Source of the DNA: Clostridiaceae bacterium AF10-41
GTDB lineage: Bacteria > Bacillota > Clostridia > Clostridiales > Clostridiaceae
DNA: 56,550 nt
Assembly: GCA_027686065.1 (NCBI GenBank)
Contig: JAQCTH010000015.1
Span: 1-56,550 of the forward strand
Direction: 5' to 3'
Position 1 is the first letter of the stretch; each line of letters starts with the position of its first letter. Below, piece by piece: positions 1 through 7,914 of the stretch. The translations under genes were made by a program, and so were the position numbers. The notes beneath the pieces are model-generated. The model ran no database searches. It saw only the letters and a list, made by a program, of their open reading frames with translations, and was not told the DNA's origin.

Positions 1-88
1 ATTATTAAATTGTAAGTGTCAATTAATAATTATATTATGGGTATAATTATTAATAAAATCATTAAAAAATAAAATTGGAGACTAAACT

Positions 89-1294
89 ATGAAAAAATTT
101 GTATTAATTTTTCTTTTTATATCTTTATCAATCCTTTCTGGTTTTTTAGTAAATAAGCTTTTAAATGGTAGAAATATTATTCCAGATAAAAATAATATTA
201 GTGATAATACTGATTCTAATATCAATAATAGTAATGATGATGATTTTTCTGGAAATAACAATGCTCCTAATAATAATCATTTAATATCAAATAAAGAAAA
301 AGCCACTAAAATTTTAAATAGTATGTCTTTAGAAGAAAAGGTTGGACAAATGTTTTTTGTTAGATGTAGAAAAAATACTGCACTTGACGATTTGCAATTA
401 TATAAAGTTGGTGGATTTATTTTATTTGATGACAATGTAAAAAATGAAACAAAAGAGTCTTTATCTAATACATTAAAATCTTATCAAGATAACTCTAAAA
501 TAAAACTACTTATAGGTATTGATGAAGAAGGTGGTATTGTTAATAGATTAAGTCGATATACTACTTTTAGAGGTGTTCCTTTTTACTCTCCTCAAAATTT
601 ATATAATGAGGGAGGATACCCTTTAATAATTAGCGATACAAAGGAAAAAGCCACACTTTTAAAAAGCTTAGGCATAAATGTTAACTTGGCTCCTGTTTGT
701 GACGTATCTACTAATTCATATGATTATATTTATCCTAGAACCTTTGGAAAAGATGAAATAGAAACCTCTAAATATATAAAAACAGTTGTTAGCACAATGA
801 AAGAAAATAACATAGGTTCTACATTAAAGCATTTTCCTGGGTATGGTAATAACTTAGACACTCATACTGGTATATCTATTGATGAAAGGAGTTACGAAAG
901 CTTTAAAACTTTTGACTTTCTTCCATTTGAAGCAGGGATAAAGGCAGGTGCTGATAGCATACTTGTTTCTCATAATATAGTAAAATCTATGGATGAAAAT
1001 CTACCAGCTTCACTTTCTTCTAATGTTCATAATATAATTAGGAATGAATTAAACTATAATAAAGTCATAATGACTGACGATTTGCAAATGGATGCTATTA
1101 AAGAGTATATCGGAGATTATAATTCTGCCGTATTAGCTATAAATGCTGGAAATGACTTATTAATAGCTTCTGATTTTGATGTTCAAATTCCAGTTGTACT
1201 ACAAGCAATACAAAACGGAGAAATAAATGAGAAACGTATTAATGAATCTGTACTAAGAGTTCTTTTATGGAAAATTGATTTAGGACTACTTTAA
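89..1294 (+). CDS. nagZ: GH3 family beta-N-acetylhexosaminidase (NagZ-like)
   Basis: Probable exo-acting beta-N-acetylglucosaminidase of glycoside hydrolase family 3, acting on peptidoglycan-derived muropeptides or other GlcNAc glycosides outside the membrane. Seen: a hydrophobic N-terminal segment (about residues 3-23) serves as signal peptide or anchor, with no lipobox cysteine. An Asn/Asp/Ser-rich linker follows to about residue 65, then the GH3 barrel. The family motif KHFPGYG...DTH (about residue 248) and the nucleophile region MTDDLQMD (about residue 330) are intact, so it should be active. Length (401 aa) suits a single-domain NagZ with an export segment. GGAG lies 9 bases before the ATG. 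It is a lone plus-strand gene, convergent with the DUF4173 gene across a heptamer-repeat hairpin. Known of the family: retaining NagZ enzymes use the Asp of DDL and a His/Asp dyad. The exact substrate is inferred. Confidence 0.88.
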   Translation: MKKFVLIFLFISLSILSGFLVNKLLNGRNIIPDKNNISDNTDSNINNSNDDDFSGNNNAPNNNHLISNKEKATKILNSMSLEEKVGQMFFVRCRKNTALDDLQLYKVGGFILFDDNVKNETKESLSNTLKSYQDNSKIKLLIGIDEEGGIVNRLSRYTTFRGVPFYSPQNLYNEGGYPLIISDTKEKATLLKSLGINVNLAPVCDVSTNSYDYIYPRTFGKDEIETSKYIKTVVSTMKENNIGSTLKHFPGYGNNLDTHTGISIDERSYESFKTFDFLPFEAGIKAGADSILVSHNIVKSMDENLPASLSSNVHNIIRNELNYNKVIMTDDLQMDAIKEYIGDYNSAVLAINAGNDLLIASDFDVQIPVVLQAIQNGEINEKRINESVLRVLLWKIDLGLL

Positions 1295-1302
1295 AATAAA
1301 TT

Positions 1303-1412
1303 ACGAAGCAATTTATATAGTTCACAGCGCACAATTCACAGTTCACAGTTTTGGGAATAAAATAAAAACAACTGTGCACTGTGCCTTGTGAACTGTGAAC
1401 TGAAAAATGCTT
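1303..1412. repeat. Heptamer-repeat inverted hairpin between convergent genes
   Basis: The gap after the GH3 gene holds degenerate tandem heptamers of the form TTCACAG. On the left arm (about 1320-1351) they read as TTCACAG-like units; on the right arm (about 1370-1402) they read as CTGTGAA-like units. Outer arms GAAGCA (about 1305) and TGCTTC (about 1408) extend the fold. The whole could form one long hairpin and act as a two-way terminator for the two convergent genes. Similar words recur in other gaps of this window. Confidence 0.6.
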
Positions 1413-1430
1413 CACATTTTATTACTATTT

Positions 1431-3281
1431 TTATCTAACTATTTTATTGTTAAAATAATTGTATTCATACCAGTGTTTAGTAGTAACTTTTTTATTAAAC
1501 AATCTAAAATAATACTGACTTTCTATTATGCCCTTTTCATACCCTTCTTTTACTGCATTTTGAGCATCTAAAGATAGTGTAGATAAATATCCATCATCTA
1601 TTTCGTATTTTGTACTAATTATTTCTAGATTTTGTTTTGCTATATAATTATCTATATTAAAATAGTTTAACCCTACATATATAACTATCCCTGCGATTAC
1701 TATTGGCTTAAATAAATATTTATTTTTCCATATAAATATAAGTAATATAATTAAAGAAATACATAAAAATATAGTAAATACTTGAACTAAAATTCTTAGT
1801 CTTGTATATCCAAATTCTTTTATATATAAATTCATTTTATATATAGCTGAAGCTCCCATATTTATAGTTAATACTGTTATTAAACTATATAAAATATTTA
1901 AAATATTTTTACTTTTAATGCTATTAACTGCTGTTTTGAAATTCATTGCTGTTATTATTGATATATTTACTACCACTAAAGTTACTAATTGAAAGAATCC
2001 ACCTCTTGCATAATGTGCAAAATCGAATCCAATGGGTAATTCTTTATTTAAATACAAATATGATACTTGTATCTTAGTGAAAGTTAAATATAAAGCTATT
2101 AGAGATACTAGTATCGTTATTATAGTTGTTGAATTAAATGATTTATTTATCCTTCCATTTCCAACCTTTTTTATTTTAGTTGAATTAAGACTATAATATA
2201 ATCCAAAAACTAAGAACATAATTATTATTGCTATTAAAAATTTTAATATGAAATCATATATATTTTTGATATTTAAAAAATCCCATATATTTTTTAAATA
2301 ATAATTAAAAACTTCATCAGCTCCTGCAAGTAAAATTCCTGTAAATATTAGTAATGGTACTGATATTAATAAACCTATTATTATAGATTTCATATTTTTA
2401 TTTTCTTTTACATTGTTTTTCTTAGATACTTCTTTAACTACTAATGGAAGCTTACTTGTATTTTCTATTGATTGACCTATAATTATTTCTAAAAAAGCTG
2501 CTCCAAAATTTAGTAACTTAAAGGGGATATTATTATATGTTAATAATAAAAATCCCGAAAATAATGTTATTGGAATAATTAAGACATTCATAGTTCTAAA
2601 TAATTCATTTGTAAAGATTCCATAGCTGCATGATAGAATAACACTTATTACTAAAAAGAAATACCCCAATATACTATTAGTTTTTATATCTACTGAAAAT
2701 ATAAATATTACTATCATTAAAAGAGTTAGTATGGGTACTGAAACTCCTAGATATCCAAAGATAAATCTTGAAAATAATATCCCTATTAATAAAGACAAGA
2801 TAATAAGTATTATAGCTTTGTTATTTTCCATTTTAGTCTTCTCAAAATCTAGTAATGGACTTTTTACTTTATACTTACTTTTCATATTTACATATTCTTT
2901 TAAAGTTACTAAGGCTATAGAGGTATATTTCTCTATTTCACATTGAGTTATTACATATCTAAATAATTCATTTTCAACTCTATTTAAGTTATTTGCCCAC
3001 ATACAATCTTCAAAAACTAAATTTTTATCAATTATTTTTATATCTAGATTGGTAGCATCCATAAAAATTAAGCTTATATTATAATCTTCTATATCTACTT
3101 TTTTATTATATTTAACACTGGGTAAATTTTCCGATTCAAAATTCTGTTGTTTCCACCTATTTATACATTCCTCTTCAGTTTCTTCATTTTTCATAGTTAT
3201 TATTGGCAGACGATTTTTTGAACGTTTTAACAAAAGAATTTTTTTATCTTTCATTAAAACTAAAGCAACTGCATTAATCAT
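1431..3281 (-). CDS. Degenerate Nudix domain fused to DUF4173 membrane protein
   Basis: Polytopic membrane protein of unknown function. The first ~110 residues resemble a Nudix fold (strand AVALVLMKDKKILLLKR). The Nudix box is eroded: E-x7-R spacing survives in ETEEECINR, but the catalytic REUxEE is replaced by RWKQQN and the box glycine is lost, so hydrolysis is unlikely. From about residue 155 there are roughly 12 hydrophobic segments. The C-terminus carries the DUF4173-type signature NYIAKQNLE...DGYLSTLSLDA. The start is placed at the ATG 13 codons inside the longest frame because GGAGGTG sits 6-7 bases before it. It is last in an operon with YozG and two DUF2975 genes (42-base gap). Role unknown; membrane sensing is a guess. 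Confidence 0.75.
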   Translation of the reverse strand: MINAVALVLMKDKKILLLKRSKNRLPIITMKNEETEEECINRWKQQNFESENLPSVKYNKKVDIEDYNISLIFMDATNLDIKIIDKNLVFEDCMWANNLNRVENELFRYVITQCEIEKYTSIALVTLKEYVNMKSKYKVKSPLLDFEKTKMENNKAIILIILSLLIGILFSRFIFGYLGVSVPILTLLMIVIFIFSVDIKTNSILGYFFLVISVILSCSYGIFTNELFRTMNVLIIPITLFSGFLLLTYNNIPFKLLNFGAAFLEIIIGQSIENTSKLPLVVKEVSKKNNVKENKNMKSIIIGLLISVPLLIFTGILLAGADEVFNYYLKNIWDFLNIKNIYDFILKFLIAIIIMFLVFGLYYSLNSTKIKKVGNGRINKSFNSTTIITILVSLIALYLTFTKIQVSYLYLNKELPIGFDFAHYARGGFFQLVTLVVVNISIITAMNFKTAVNSIKSKNILNILYSLITVLTINMGASAIYKMNLYIKEFGYTRLRILVQVFTIFLCISLIILLIFIWKNKYLFKPIVIAGIVIYVGLNYFNIDNYIAKQNLEIISTKYEIDDGYLSTLSLDAQNAVKEGYEKGIIESQYYFRLFNKKVTTKHWYEYNYFNNKIVR

Positions 3282-3323
3282 ATATACACCTCCATTAATA
3301 ATTTCTAGTCTCAAACCCATTAA

Positions 3324-3530
3324 TTAGTCATTTATAAATTCTAAAATATCTCCCGGTTGACAATTGAGTTCTCTACAAATAGCTTCTAAAGTAGAAAATC
3401 TAATTGCCTTCGCTTTGTTGTTTTTTAATATAGATAAATTGGCATTAGTTATCCCAACTTTTTCTGCTAGTTCATTTAATGAAATTTTTCGCTTTGCCAT
3501 CATAACATCTAAATTTACGATTATTCCCAT
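3324..3530 (-). CDS. YozG-like XRE family HTH regulator
   Basis: Small (68 aa) Cro/CI-type DNA-binding protein. One helix-turn-helix fills the chain (SLNELAEKVGITNANLSIL), followed by the family-typical KAKAIRFSTLEAICREL and a CQPGDILE tail. The start is at the inner ATG giving MGIIVNLDVMMAKRK: AAAGGAG lies 5-6 bases before it and inside the six extra codons of the longest frame. Known: such YozG-like regulators are normally encoded next to DUF2975 membrane proteins, as here (14-base gap after the upstream DUF2975 gene). Inferred: it autoregulates the operon, perhaps through the dyad at 4702-4735, and its activity may be linked to the DUF2975 partners. Confidence 0.85.
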   Translation of the reverse strand: MGIIVNLDVMMAKRKISLNELAEKVGITNANLSILKNNKAKAIRFSTLEAICRELNCQPGDILEFIND

Positions 3531-3544
3531 GCTTTTCTCCTTTG

Positions 3545-4039
3545 TCATACTGTTAAATCATTTTCTTCTTTAAATGTAACTGCCTTATCAAAAACCTTTG
3601 ATAATATAAAGATAAAGGCTGATGCAAATAAAAATATAAATACTTCCATATCAGTATGGATTCCCATATTATCAACATATATAAATTTAAATTCTTTAAA
3701 ATTAGAATTTATAAATAAATTAATTAAATAACATAAAGCTATAATTAATGATGATATTGATATTTTCTTGAAAGCTATAGCATTTGATCTAACAAAAGGA
3801 TCGCCTGATATTAATGTTTTTATTATACCTCTAAGCTGGAATACTATATAAAATAAACTGCTTATTCCTACAACTAGTAATAGTACAACTAACCCCTCAT
3901 TCGTAATAAAATCTACTATATTTCTTTTATAAAATGTAGTATAAAATACTCCAATTGTAAGAATTACTCCAAATACAATGCTAATATTTAAAATTGCTGC
4001 CAGTATCTTAGATAAAAACTTTTCATCTTTTAAATTCAT
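3545..4039 (-). CDS. DUF2975 membrane protein (second copy)
   Basis: 164-aa integral membrane protein with four predicted helices, separated by short loops: one near residues 10-35, one at 45-70, one at 85-110 and one at 130-152. It fits DUF2975 in size and topology. It ends in EENDLTV, nearly the same tail as the neighbouring DUF2975 protein. It sits between that gene and the YozG-like regulator, all co-directional. The ribosome site is weak (AAAGAAAAATT), and a short inverted repeat (about 4049-4085) lies just upstream, which might tune translation. Known: DUF2975 proteins occur with YozG; their biochemical role is not established. The duplication within one operon suggests a heteromeric pair, which is inference. 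Confidence 0.8.
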   Translation of the reverse strand: MNLKDEKFLSKILAAILNISIVFGVILTIGVFYTTFYKRNIVDFITNEGLVVLLLVVGISSLFYIVFQLRGIIKTLISGDPFVRSNAIAFKKISISSLIIALCYLINLFINSNFKEFKFIYVDNMGIHTDMEVFIFLFASAFIFILSKVFDKAVTFKEENDLTV

Positions 4040-4118
4040 AATTTTTCTTTAGTAAGGGAATATATACAATCTATTCCACCTACTAAAACTCACCTCTTTT
4101 CTTTCTATTTTATCAACC

Positions 4119-4595
4119 TCATACTGTTAAATCATTTTCTGACTTTATATCTATAGCTTCTTGTAAAAGTCTTTGAAGAACAGCAGAGAATACTGTAATT
4201 ATCATTGAAGCAAATATAGGAACCATTGCAATTATTATAAGTCCTGGTGCATCATCTTTATCTGCTAAAAGATAAATAAATGGCATCATTGCCACATATA
4301 AGGTACTGATGGTGATTGCACAGTATTTTATATTACTTAAAGCTTTTATGGAAATTAGTGAGAAAGCTTTGTTTTTGTCAATATAACTTAAAAGTCTAAA
4401 CGCCATGTATAATGCAATGTAAAATGGCATTGCTGATGCATATATCCCTATTAAAATAGGATATATTATATAAGAATAATTTGGGTTTACTGGATTATTT
4501 CCTAACCAATACACCCCAAACATACCTAAAGCAATAATAGGACTTCCAATAAGAATAATAGATAATTTTAAAAATAGTGTTGTTCCTCGTTTCAT
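4119..4595 (-). CDS. DUF2975 membrane protein (first copy)
   Basis: 158-aa membrane protein with four hydrophobic helices and a C-terminal SENDLTV tail matching its neighbour. The start is the inner ATG giving MKRGTTLFLK, because GAGGAGG lies 5-6 bases upstream of it; the ten extra codons of the longest frame have no such site. It is the first gene of the four-gene operon DUF2975-DUF2975-yozG-DUF4173. A TATAAT-like -10 (4680-4685) and a perfect 12-base dyad lie 85-140 bases upstream. Function unknown; family assignment rests on size, topology, the conserved tail and the YozG neighbour. Confidence 0.8.
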   Translation of the reverse strand: MKRGTTLFLKLSIILIGSPIIALGMFGVYWLGNNPVNPNYSYIIYPILIGIYASAMPFYIALYMAFRLLSYIDKNKAFSLISIKALSNIKYCAITISTLYVAMMPFIYLLADKDDAPGLIIIAMVPIFASMIITVFSAVLQRLLQEAIDIKSENDLTV

Positions 4596-4679
4596 AAAAA
4601 CCTCCTCATTTTTTCTAAAAATCATGTCATTCTCTAAAAATATAAAATTTGCATAGCTTTTACTTAATTATCTGAATCT

Positions 4680-4735
4680 ATTATATAGTACTACTCAATC
4701 AATTGTTTTTCAAGTATTTTTTATTGAAAAACAAT
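4680..4735 (-). promoter_or_regulatory. Candidate promoter and 12-bp dyad operator of the DUF2975/YozG operon
   Basis: On the minus strand a TATAAT -10 lies at 4685-4680. A perfect inverted repeat, ATTGTTTTTCAA (4702-4713) and TTGAAAAACAAT (4724-4735), is separated by 10 bases, and its near arm covers the expected -35 position. The -35 itself is poor, consistent with a controlled promoter. A YozG-type repressor is the natural candidate to bind it. The repeat could instead form an RNA hairpin if transcription starts upstream. Confidence 0.42.
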
Positions 4736-4783
4736 ATATTATTATTTATAATTAATATAATTATTATTTGACATAAAATAAAA

Positions 4784-4811
4784 GTTGTTCCAACCCTAAT
4801 GTTGAAACAAC
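4784..4811 (-). terminator. Rho-independent terminator of the pentapeptide-repeat gene
   Basis: Arms GTTGTTCCAAC (4784-4794) and GTTGAAACAAC (4801-4811) pair with one mismatch. On the minus strand the hairpin is followed by TTTTATTTTA. It lies about 165 bases downstream of the pentapeptide-repeat gene, past a heptamer-repeat stretch. Confidence 0.7.
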
Positions 4812-4844
4812 CCCATTAAAAACATAAAATAAAAAGTGTTAATT

Positions 4845-4974
4845 ATTTTCCTTGCAAAATCCACACCTGTTACCTGTTACCTAAAACCTGTTCCCTGTTA
4901 CCTTTTACTGCTTCTTGTTCCTTGTTATCTAAATAAAAAACTACACTGTACTTTGTGAATATACTGGAAAGTCT
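4845..4974. repeat. Degenerate TGTTACC heptamer tract
   Basis: Within the 379-base gene-free gap 4596-4974, this segment holds tandem 7-base units, TGTTACC TGTTACC, then TAAAACC, TGTTCCC, TGTTACC, and further degenerate copies (TTGTTCC, TTGTTAT, ACTGTAC). The rest of the gap holds the operon promoter region (4680-4735) and a terminator (4784-4811). No ORF is seen. Confidence 0.6.
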
Positions 4975-6162
4975 CTATCTTACTATCTTCTTCACTAAAG
5001 ATCCTGTTCCTATTCCCATCATTAATACACCGATTATCATTTCTATATTACTAAGCATATATGATATTGGTGCTGGTTGAGCTTCATTCATTCCTACTGC
5101 TGCAAACATTCCAACACTTAAATTTAAACTTTCATTATAATCCTTTAAGAATTTTCTTATTATAAATCCATCCTTTGTCCAGCTATATCTAATTATTTCT
5201 TCATCTACTTTAATTCCAAATAATAAATATAATATGGAGAAGATAAATATTGCAACTAAAGAAAAATATGCAGCATATAAAGGTCTTTCGCCATAACCAC
5301 AAGTTATTAATCCTAAGAATGATGAAATTTTGGGTAAGGGTTTCAATACTTTCATTTGTGTCTTTCTGCATAAGAAATAATATTCTCCAAAATTATTATT
5401 TAAGTTATTATCTTTAAATTTATCTGCTATATTTTCATAAACTGTATATATTCCTTCATATTCTTCTCTGTTCTTTTTTCTTAACTTTATTTTATCTATA
5501 AAAGTTTTTTCATCTAATTTACTTTTATATTTATCTCGAAACTCCAAATCCTCTATATATGAACCAACTATCTTTACACCTGATAAATCAGTATCTATTA
5601 CTATTATCATTTTTAAATCACAATCAAAAATCATTCCATCGCTCATATCACTTAATTCAAAATTAGTATCTTTTAAGTAACATTTCTTAAATATAATATG
5701 ACTTAAATCGCAATTTAAAAACTTTACGTATATTTTACATTCATTAAATTCACAAGATAAATTATCTTCTTTATTGAGATTAGGAATTGTATCACTTTCT
5801 TGCTTAACAAAAATACACTCTTGAAATAATGCTCCTCCTCCAATAAATTCACAATTAGTAAACTTACAGCCAATAAATCTACACTCTTTAAATTTTATAT
5901 TAGAGAACTTACAATTTATAAATTTGGTACAAATTATATCTATATTGCCTACTTCTTCAAAATCCTCTTCTTTTTTTGAATGTCCTCCACCAAAAACCAC
6001 ATCATTAAACTCTCTATAACTATACTTTTCATTTGGAATGTACTCATTAGATAGCTTATTACTATCTTTTATTTCATTAAATAACTTCTCATTATTAATA
6101 ACTCTCTTTTCTAATTGAATTTTAGCTACATATACCTCTTCTTTAAAATTTATATAAGCCAT
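4975..6162 (-). CDS. Pentapeptide-repeat protein with C-terminal ion-channel-like membrane region
   Basis: About 395 aa. Roughly residues 60-200 form a right-handed beta-helix of F/C-rich pentapeptide repeats (FINCKFSNIKFKECRFIGCK and later sets). After a charged helical linker, the last ~110 residues hold two hydrophobic segments: PLYAAYFSLVAIFIFSILYLL and, at the very end, IEMIIGVLMMGIGTGSLVKK. Between them is SVGMFAAVGMNEAQP, placed where a two-helix K+ channel has its pore loop. The selectivity signature TVGYG is absent (AAVGM), so conduction is doubtful. The start is the inner ATG (MAYINFKEE), which has AAAGGAG about 10 bases upstream. It is a single gene with its own downstream terminator. 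Function unknown. Confidence 0.75.
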   Translation of the reverse strand: MAYINFKEEVYVAKIQLEKRVINNEKLFNEIKDSNKLSNEYIPNEKYSYREFNDVVFGGGHSKKEEDFEEVGNIDIICTKFINCKFSNIKFKECRFIGCKFTNCEFIGGGALFQECIFVKQESDTIPNLNKEDNLSCEFNECKIYVKFLNCDLSHIIFKKCYLKDTNFELSDMSDGMIFDCDLKMIIVIDTDLSGVKIVGSYIEDLEFRDKYKSKLDEKTFIDKIKLRKKNREEYEGIYTVYENIADKFKDNNLNNNFGEYYFLCRKTQMKVLKPLPKISSFLGLITCGYGERPLYAAYFSLVAIFIFSILYLLFGIKVDEEIIRYSWTKDGFIIRKFLKDYNESLNLSVGMFAAVGMNEAQPAPISYMLSNIEMIIGVLMMGIGTGSLVKKIVR

Positions 6163-6239
6163 AATATAACTTCTCCTTTTAATAATCATATAATCTACTT
6201 ATATTATTCCTATATAAAAATTAATTATCATAATAAATA

Positions 6240-7634
6240 CTATAATTTCCAAGCATCTTTTAATAATATTATAGCCTCTTCCATATCACTATTATCTAAA
6301 CTTGCATACCCTAGGAAAATTGTTCTTGTATCAAATTTTATATCATCATATGAATTGGATAGTCCCAGAATCCTTATCCCTTTTTCTTCTGCATTTTTAA
6401 TAAGCTCATTTTCTGACATTCCATTATTAACCTTTAATAATAGATGTAATCCTGAATTAGTTCCTATTATTTCGGTATTAGTTAAATATTTTTTAATTAA
6501 TGAAACTAAAAATTCCCTCTTTTTCTTATAGATATTTCTCATTTTATTTAAGTGTCTTTCAAAATATCCTTCTTCTATAAATCTATATAATGCTTGTTGA
6601 TCTAATCTAGAAACTGTACAAATTAGAAAACTAAAATTTTCTCTATATTCTTTTATTAATGCATCTGGCAATACCATATAAGCTATTCTAATTGAAGGAG
6701 CAAAGGATTTTGAAAATGTTCCAATATATATAACTTTTCCGCTTGTATCTAGGCTTTGAAGAGCTGGTATTGGTTTTCCTTCGAATCTAAATTCACTATC
6801 ATAATCATCTTCTATTATATATCTATTTATACTTTCTTGTGCCCAAGCTAGAAGTTGCATTCGTCTGCTTATTGGCATTATTTTACCTGTTGGAAACTGA
6901 TGTGATGGCGTTATATGAACAATTTCAGCATTGCTTTTGTATAATTCATCAACATCAATTCCTTGATTATCCAACCTTATAGACTTAATTTCTGTTTTTC
7001 TAATTTTCAATATCTTCTTAATTTTATAGTATCCTGGTTCCTCAACTGCATAAATTTTTTCACTTCCCAAAATGCTTATTAAAATCTGTACTAAATATTC
7101 TGTTCCTGCTCCAATAACTATATTGTCTGCATTAGAATTTACTCCTCTTGAAAATCTTAAATATTCCGAAATAGTCTCTCGCAAATTTTTATCACCTTGT
7201 GAGTGACCTATTTGTAATAATTCTTTATTTTCTTCATTAATTAAATCTTTATTTATTTTTCTCCACGTTGAATAAGGAAAACTTTCAAGATCCACTCTGC
7301 TTGAAAAAAACTCATACTTATATTTCTTTTTTACAGATTTTTTATTACTATTTGTAATGTTAGATATATTTATTTTTATTATCCCTTGCAGCTCTGAAAC
7401 ATAATAACCTCTTTTAGGAATAGATGTTATATATCCTTCAGTAATAAGCTGACCATAAGCTGCTTCAACAGTATTTTGACTAATATCAAGATACTTAGAA
7501 AGCTTTCTCTTAGAAGGTAATTTACTATTGGATTTTAAATTTTTATTTTGTATCTGAGATTTTATGAAATCATACAGTTGTATATATAGAGGAATTTCAC
7601 TATTTTCTCTTAAGTTTATACCAATAATATCCAT
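6240..7634 (-). CDS. MocR family regulator (GntR HTH + aminotransferase-like domain)
   Basis: 464-aa transcription factor. Residues ~8-75 are a GntR winged helix (LPSKRKLSKYLDISQNTVEAAY); residues ~110-460 are a fold-type I aminotransferase domain. The PLP-site elements are intact: IIEDDYDSEFRF and GTFSKSFAPSIRIAY, whose SxSK lysine (about residue 308) should bind PLP. Known: MocR proteins sense PLP or amino-acid aldimines and usually control a divergent gene. Here the divergent gene, 280 bases away, is alanine racemase, itself a PLP enzyme. Inferred: it responds to PLP with D- or L-alanine and controls alr, like DdlR controls D-Ala-D-Ala ligase; a PdxR-like role is less likely as no pdxST is adjacent. 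AAAGGAAA precedes the ATG. Confidence 0.88.
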   Translation of the reverse strand: MDIIGINLRENSEIPLYIQLYDFIKSQIQNKNLKSNSKLPSKRKLSKYLDISQNTVEAAYGQLITEGYITSIPKRGYYVSELQGIIKINISNITNSNKKSVKKKYKYEFFSSRVDLESFPYSTWRKINKDLINEENKELLQIGHSQGDKNLRETISEYLRFSRGVNSNADNIVIGAGTEYLVQILISILGSEKIYAVEEPGYYKIKKILKIRKTEIKSIRLDNQGIDVDELYKSNAEIVHITPSHQFPTGKIMPISRRMQLLAWAQESINRYIIEDDYDSEFRFEGKPIPALQSLDTSGKVIYIGTFSKSFAPSIRIAYMVLPDALIKEYRENFSFLICTVSRLDQQALYRFIEEGYFERHLNKMRNIYKKKREFLVSLIKKYLTNTEIIGTNSGLHLLLKVNNGMSENELIKNAEEKGIRILGLSNSYDDIKFDTRTIFLGYASLDNSDMEEAIILLKDAWKL

Positions 7635-7722
7635 AATAATTTCCTTTCATTTTACCTATTTCTTATTAACCTTAACCCTGATAATAATTTGCACTGTTAG
7701 CTGTAAGAAACTCTTTTCATAA

Positions 7723-7743
7723 AAAAATCCCTTAAGGATTTTT
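7723..7743. terminator. Symmetric hairpin in the divergent MocR-alr gap
   Basis: AAAAATCC, loop CTTAA, GGATTTTT: a perfect 8-bp stem with A and T flanks that would resemble a terminator in either direction. It lies about 90 bases upstream of the MocR start and 170 upstream of alr. It has no obvious gene to end, so it may be an attenuator or a relic. Confidence 0.4.
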
Positions 7744-7801
7744 CTCTATAATTTTTTATTTCTTCATTTTTTCATTTTAAATTATTTTACTCCGCAAAAT
7801 A

Positions 7802-7864
7802 AAACTGACCTCATTAAATTGATGTAAACTGGTACTTATCAAACACTCAGTTTATGTATATAAT
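7802..7864 (+). promoter_or_regulatory. Candidate alr promoter with MocR operator repeats
   Basis: Three copies of an AAACTGRN motif: AAACTGACC (7802-7810) and AAACTGGTAC (7826-7835) as direct repeats 24 bases apart, and CACTCAGTTT (7844-7853) as an inverted copy. A promoter TTATCA (7836-7841), 17-base spacer, TATAAT (7859-7864) overlaps the second and third copies. Two direct plus one inverted repeat is the layout known for PdxR-type MocR sites. Binding is inferred. Confidence 0.5.
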
Positions 7865-7914
7865 AATATCAATGATATTATTAACAAGTCAAATAATAAT
7901 AAGGAGTTTTAGAT

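Noticed and set aside
4860..4945. Possible CRISPR array from TGTTACC repeats
   Set aside because: Units are only 7 bases, degenerate and without spacers; no cas gene is near.
7635..7914. Small gene or riboswitch in the MocR-alr gap
   Set aside because: No frame with a ribosome site and no known riboswitch motif; repeats fit an operator.
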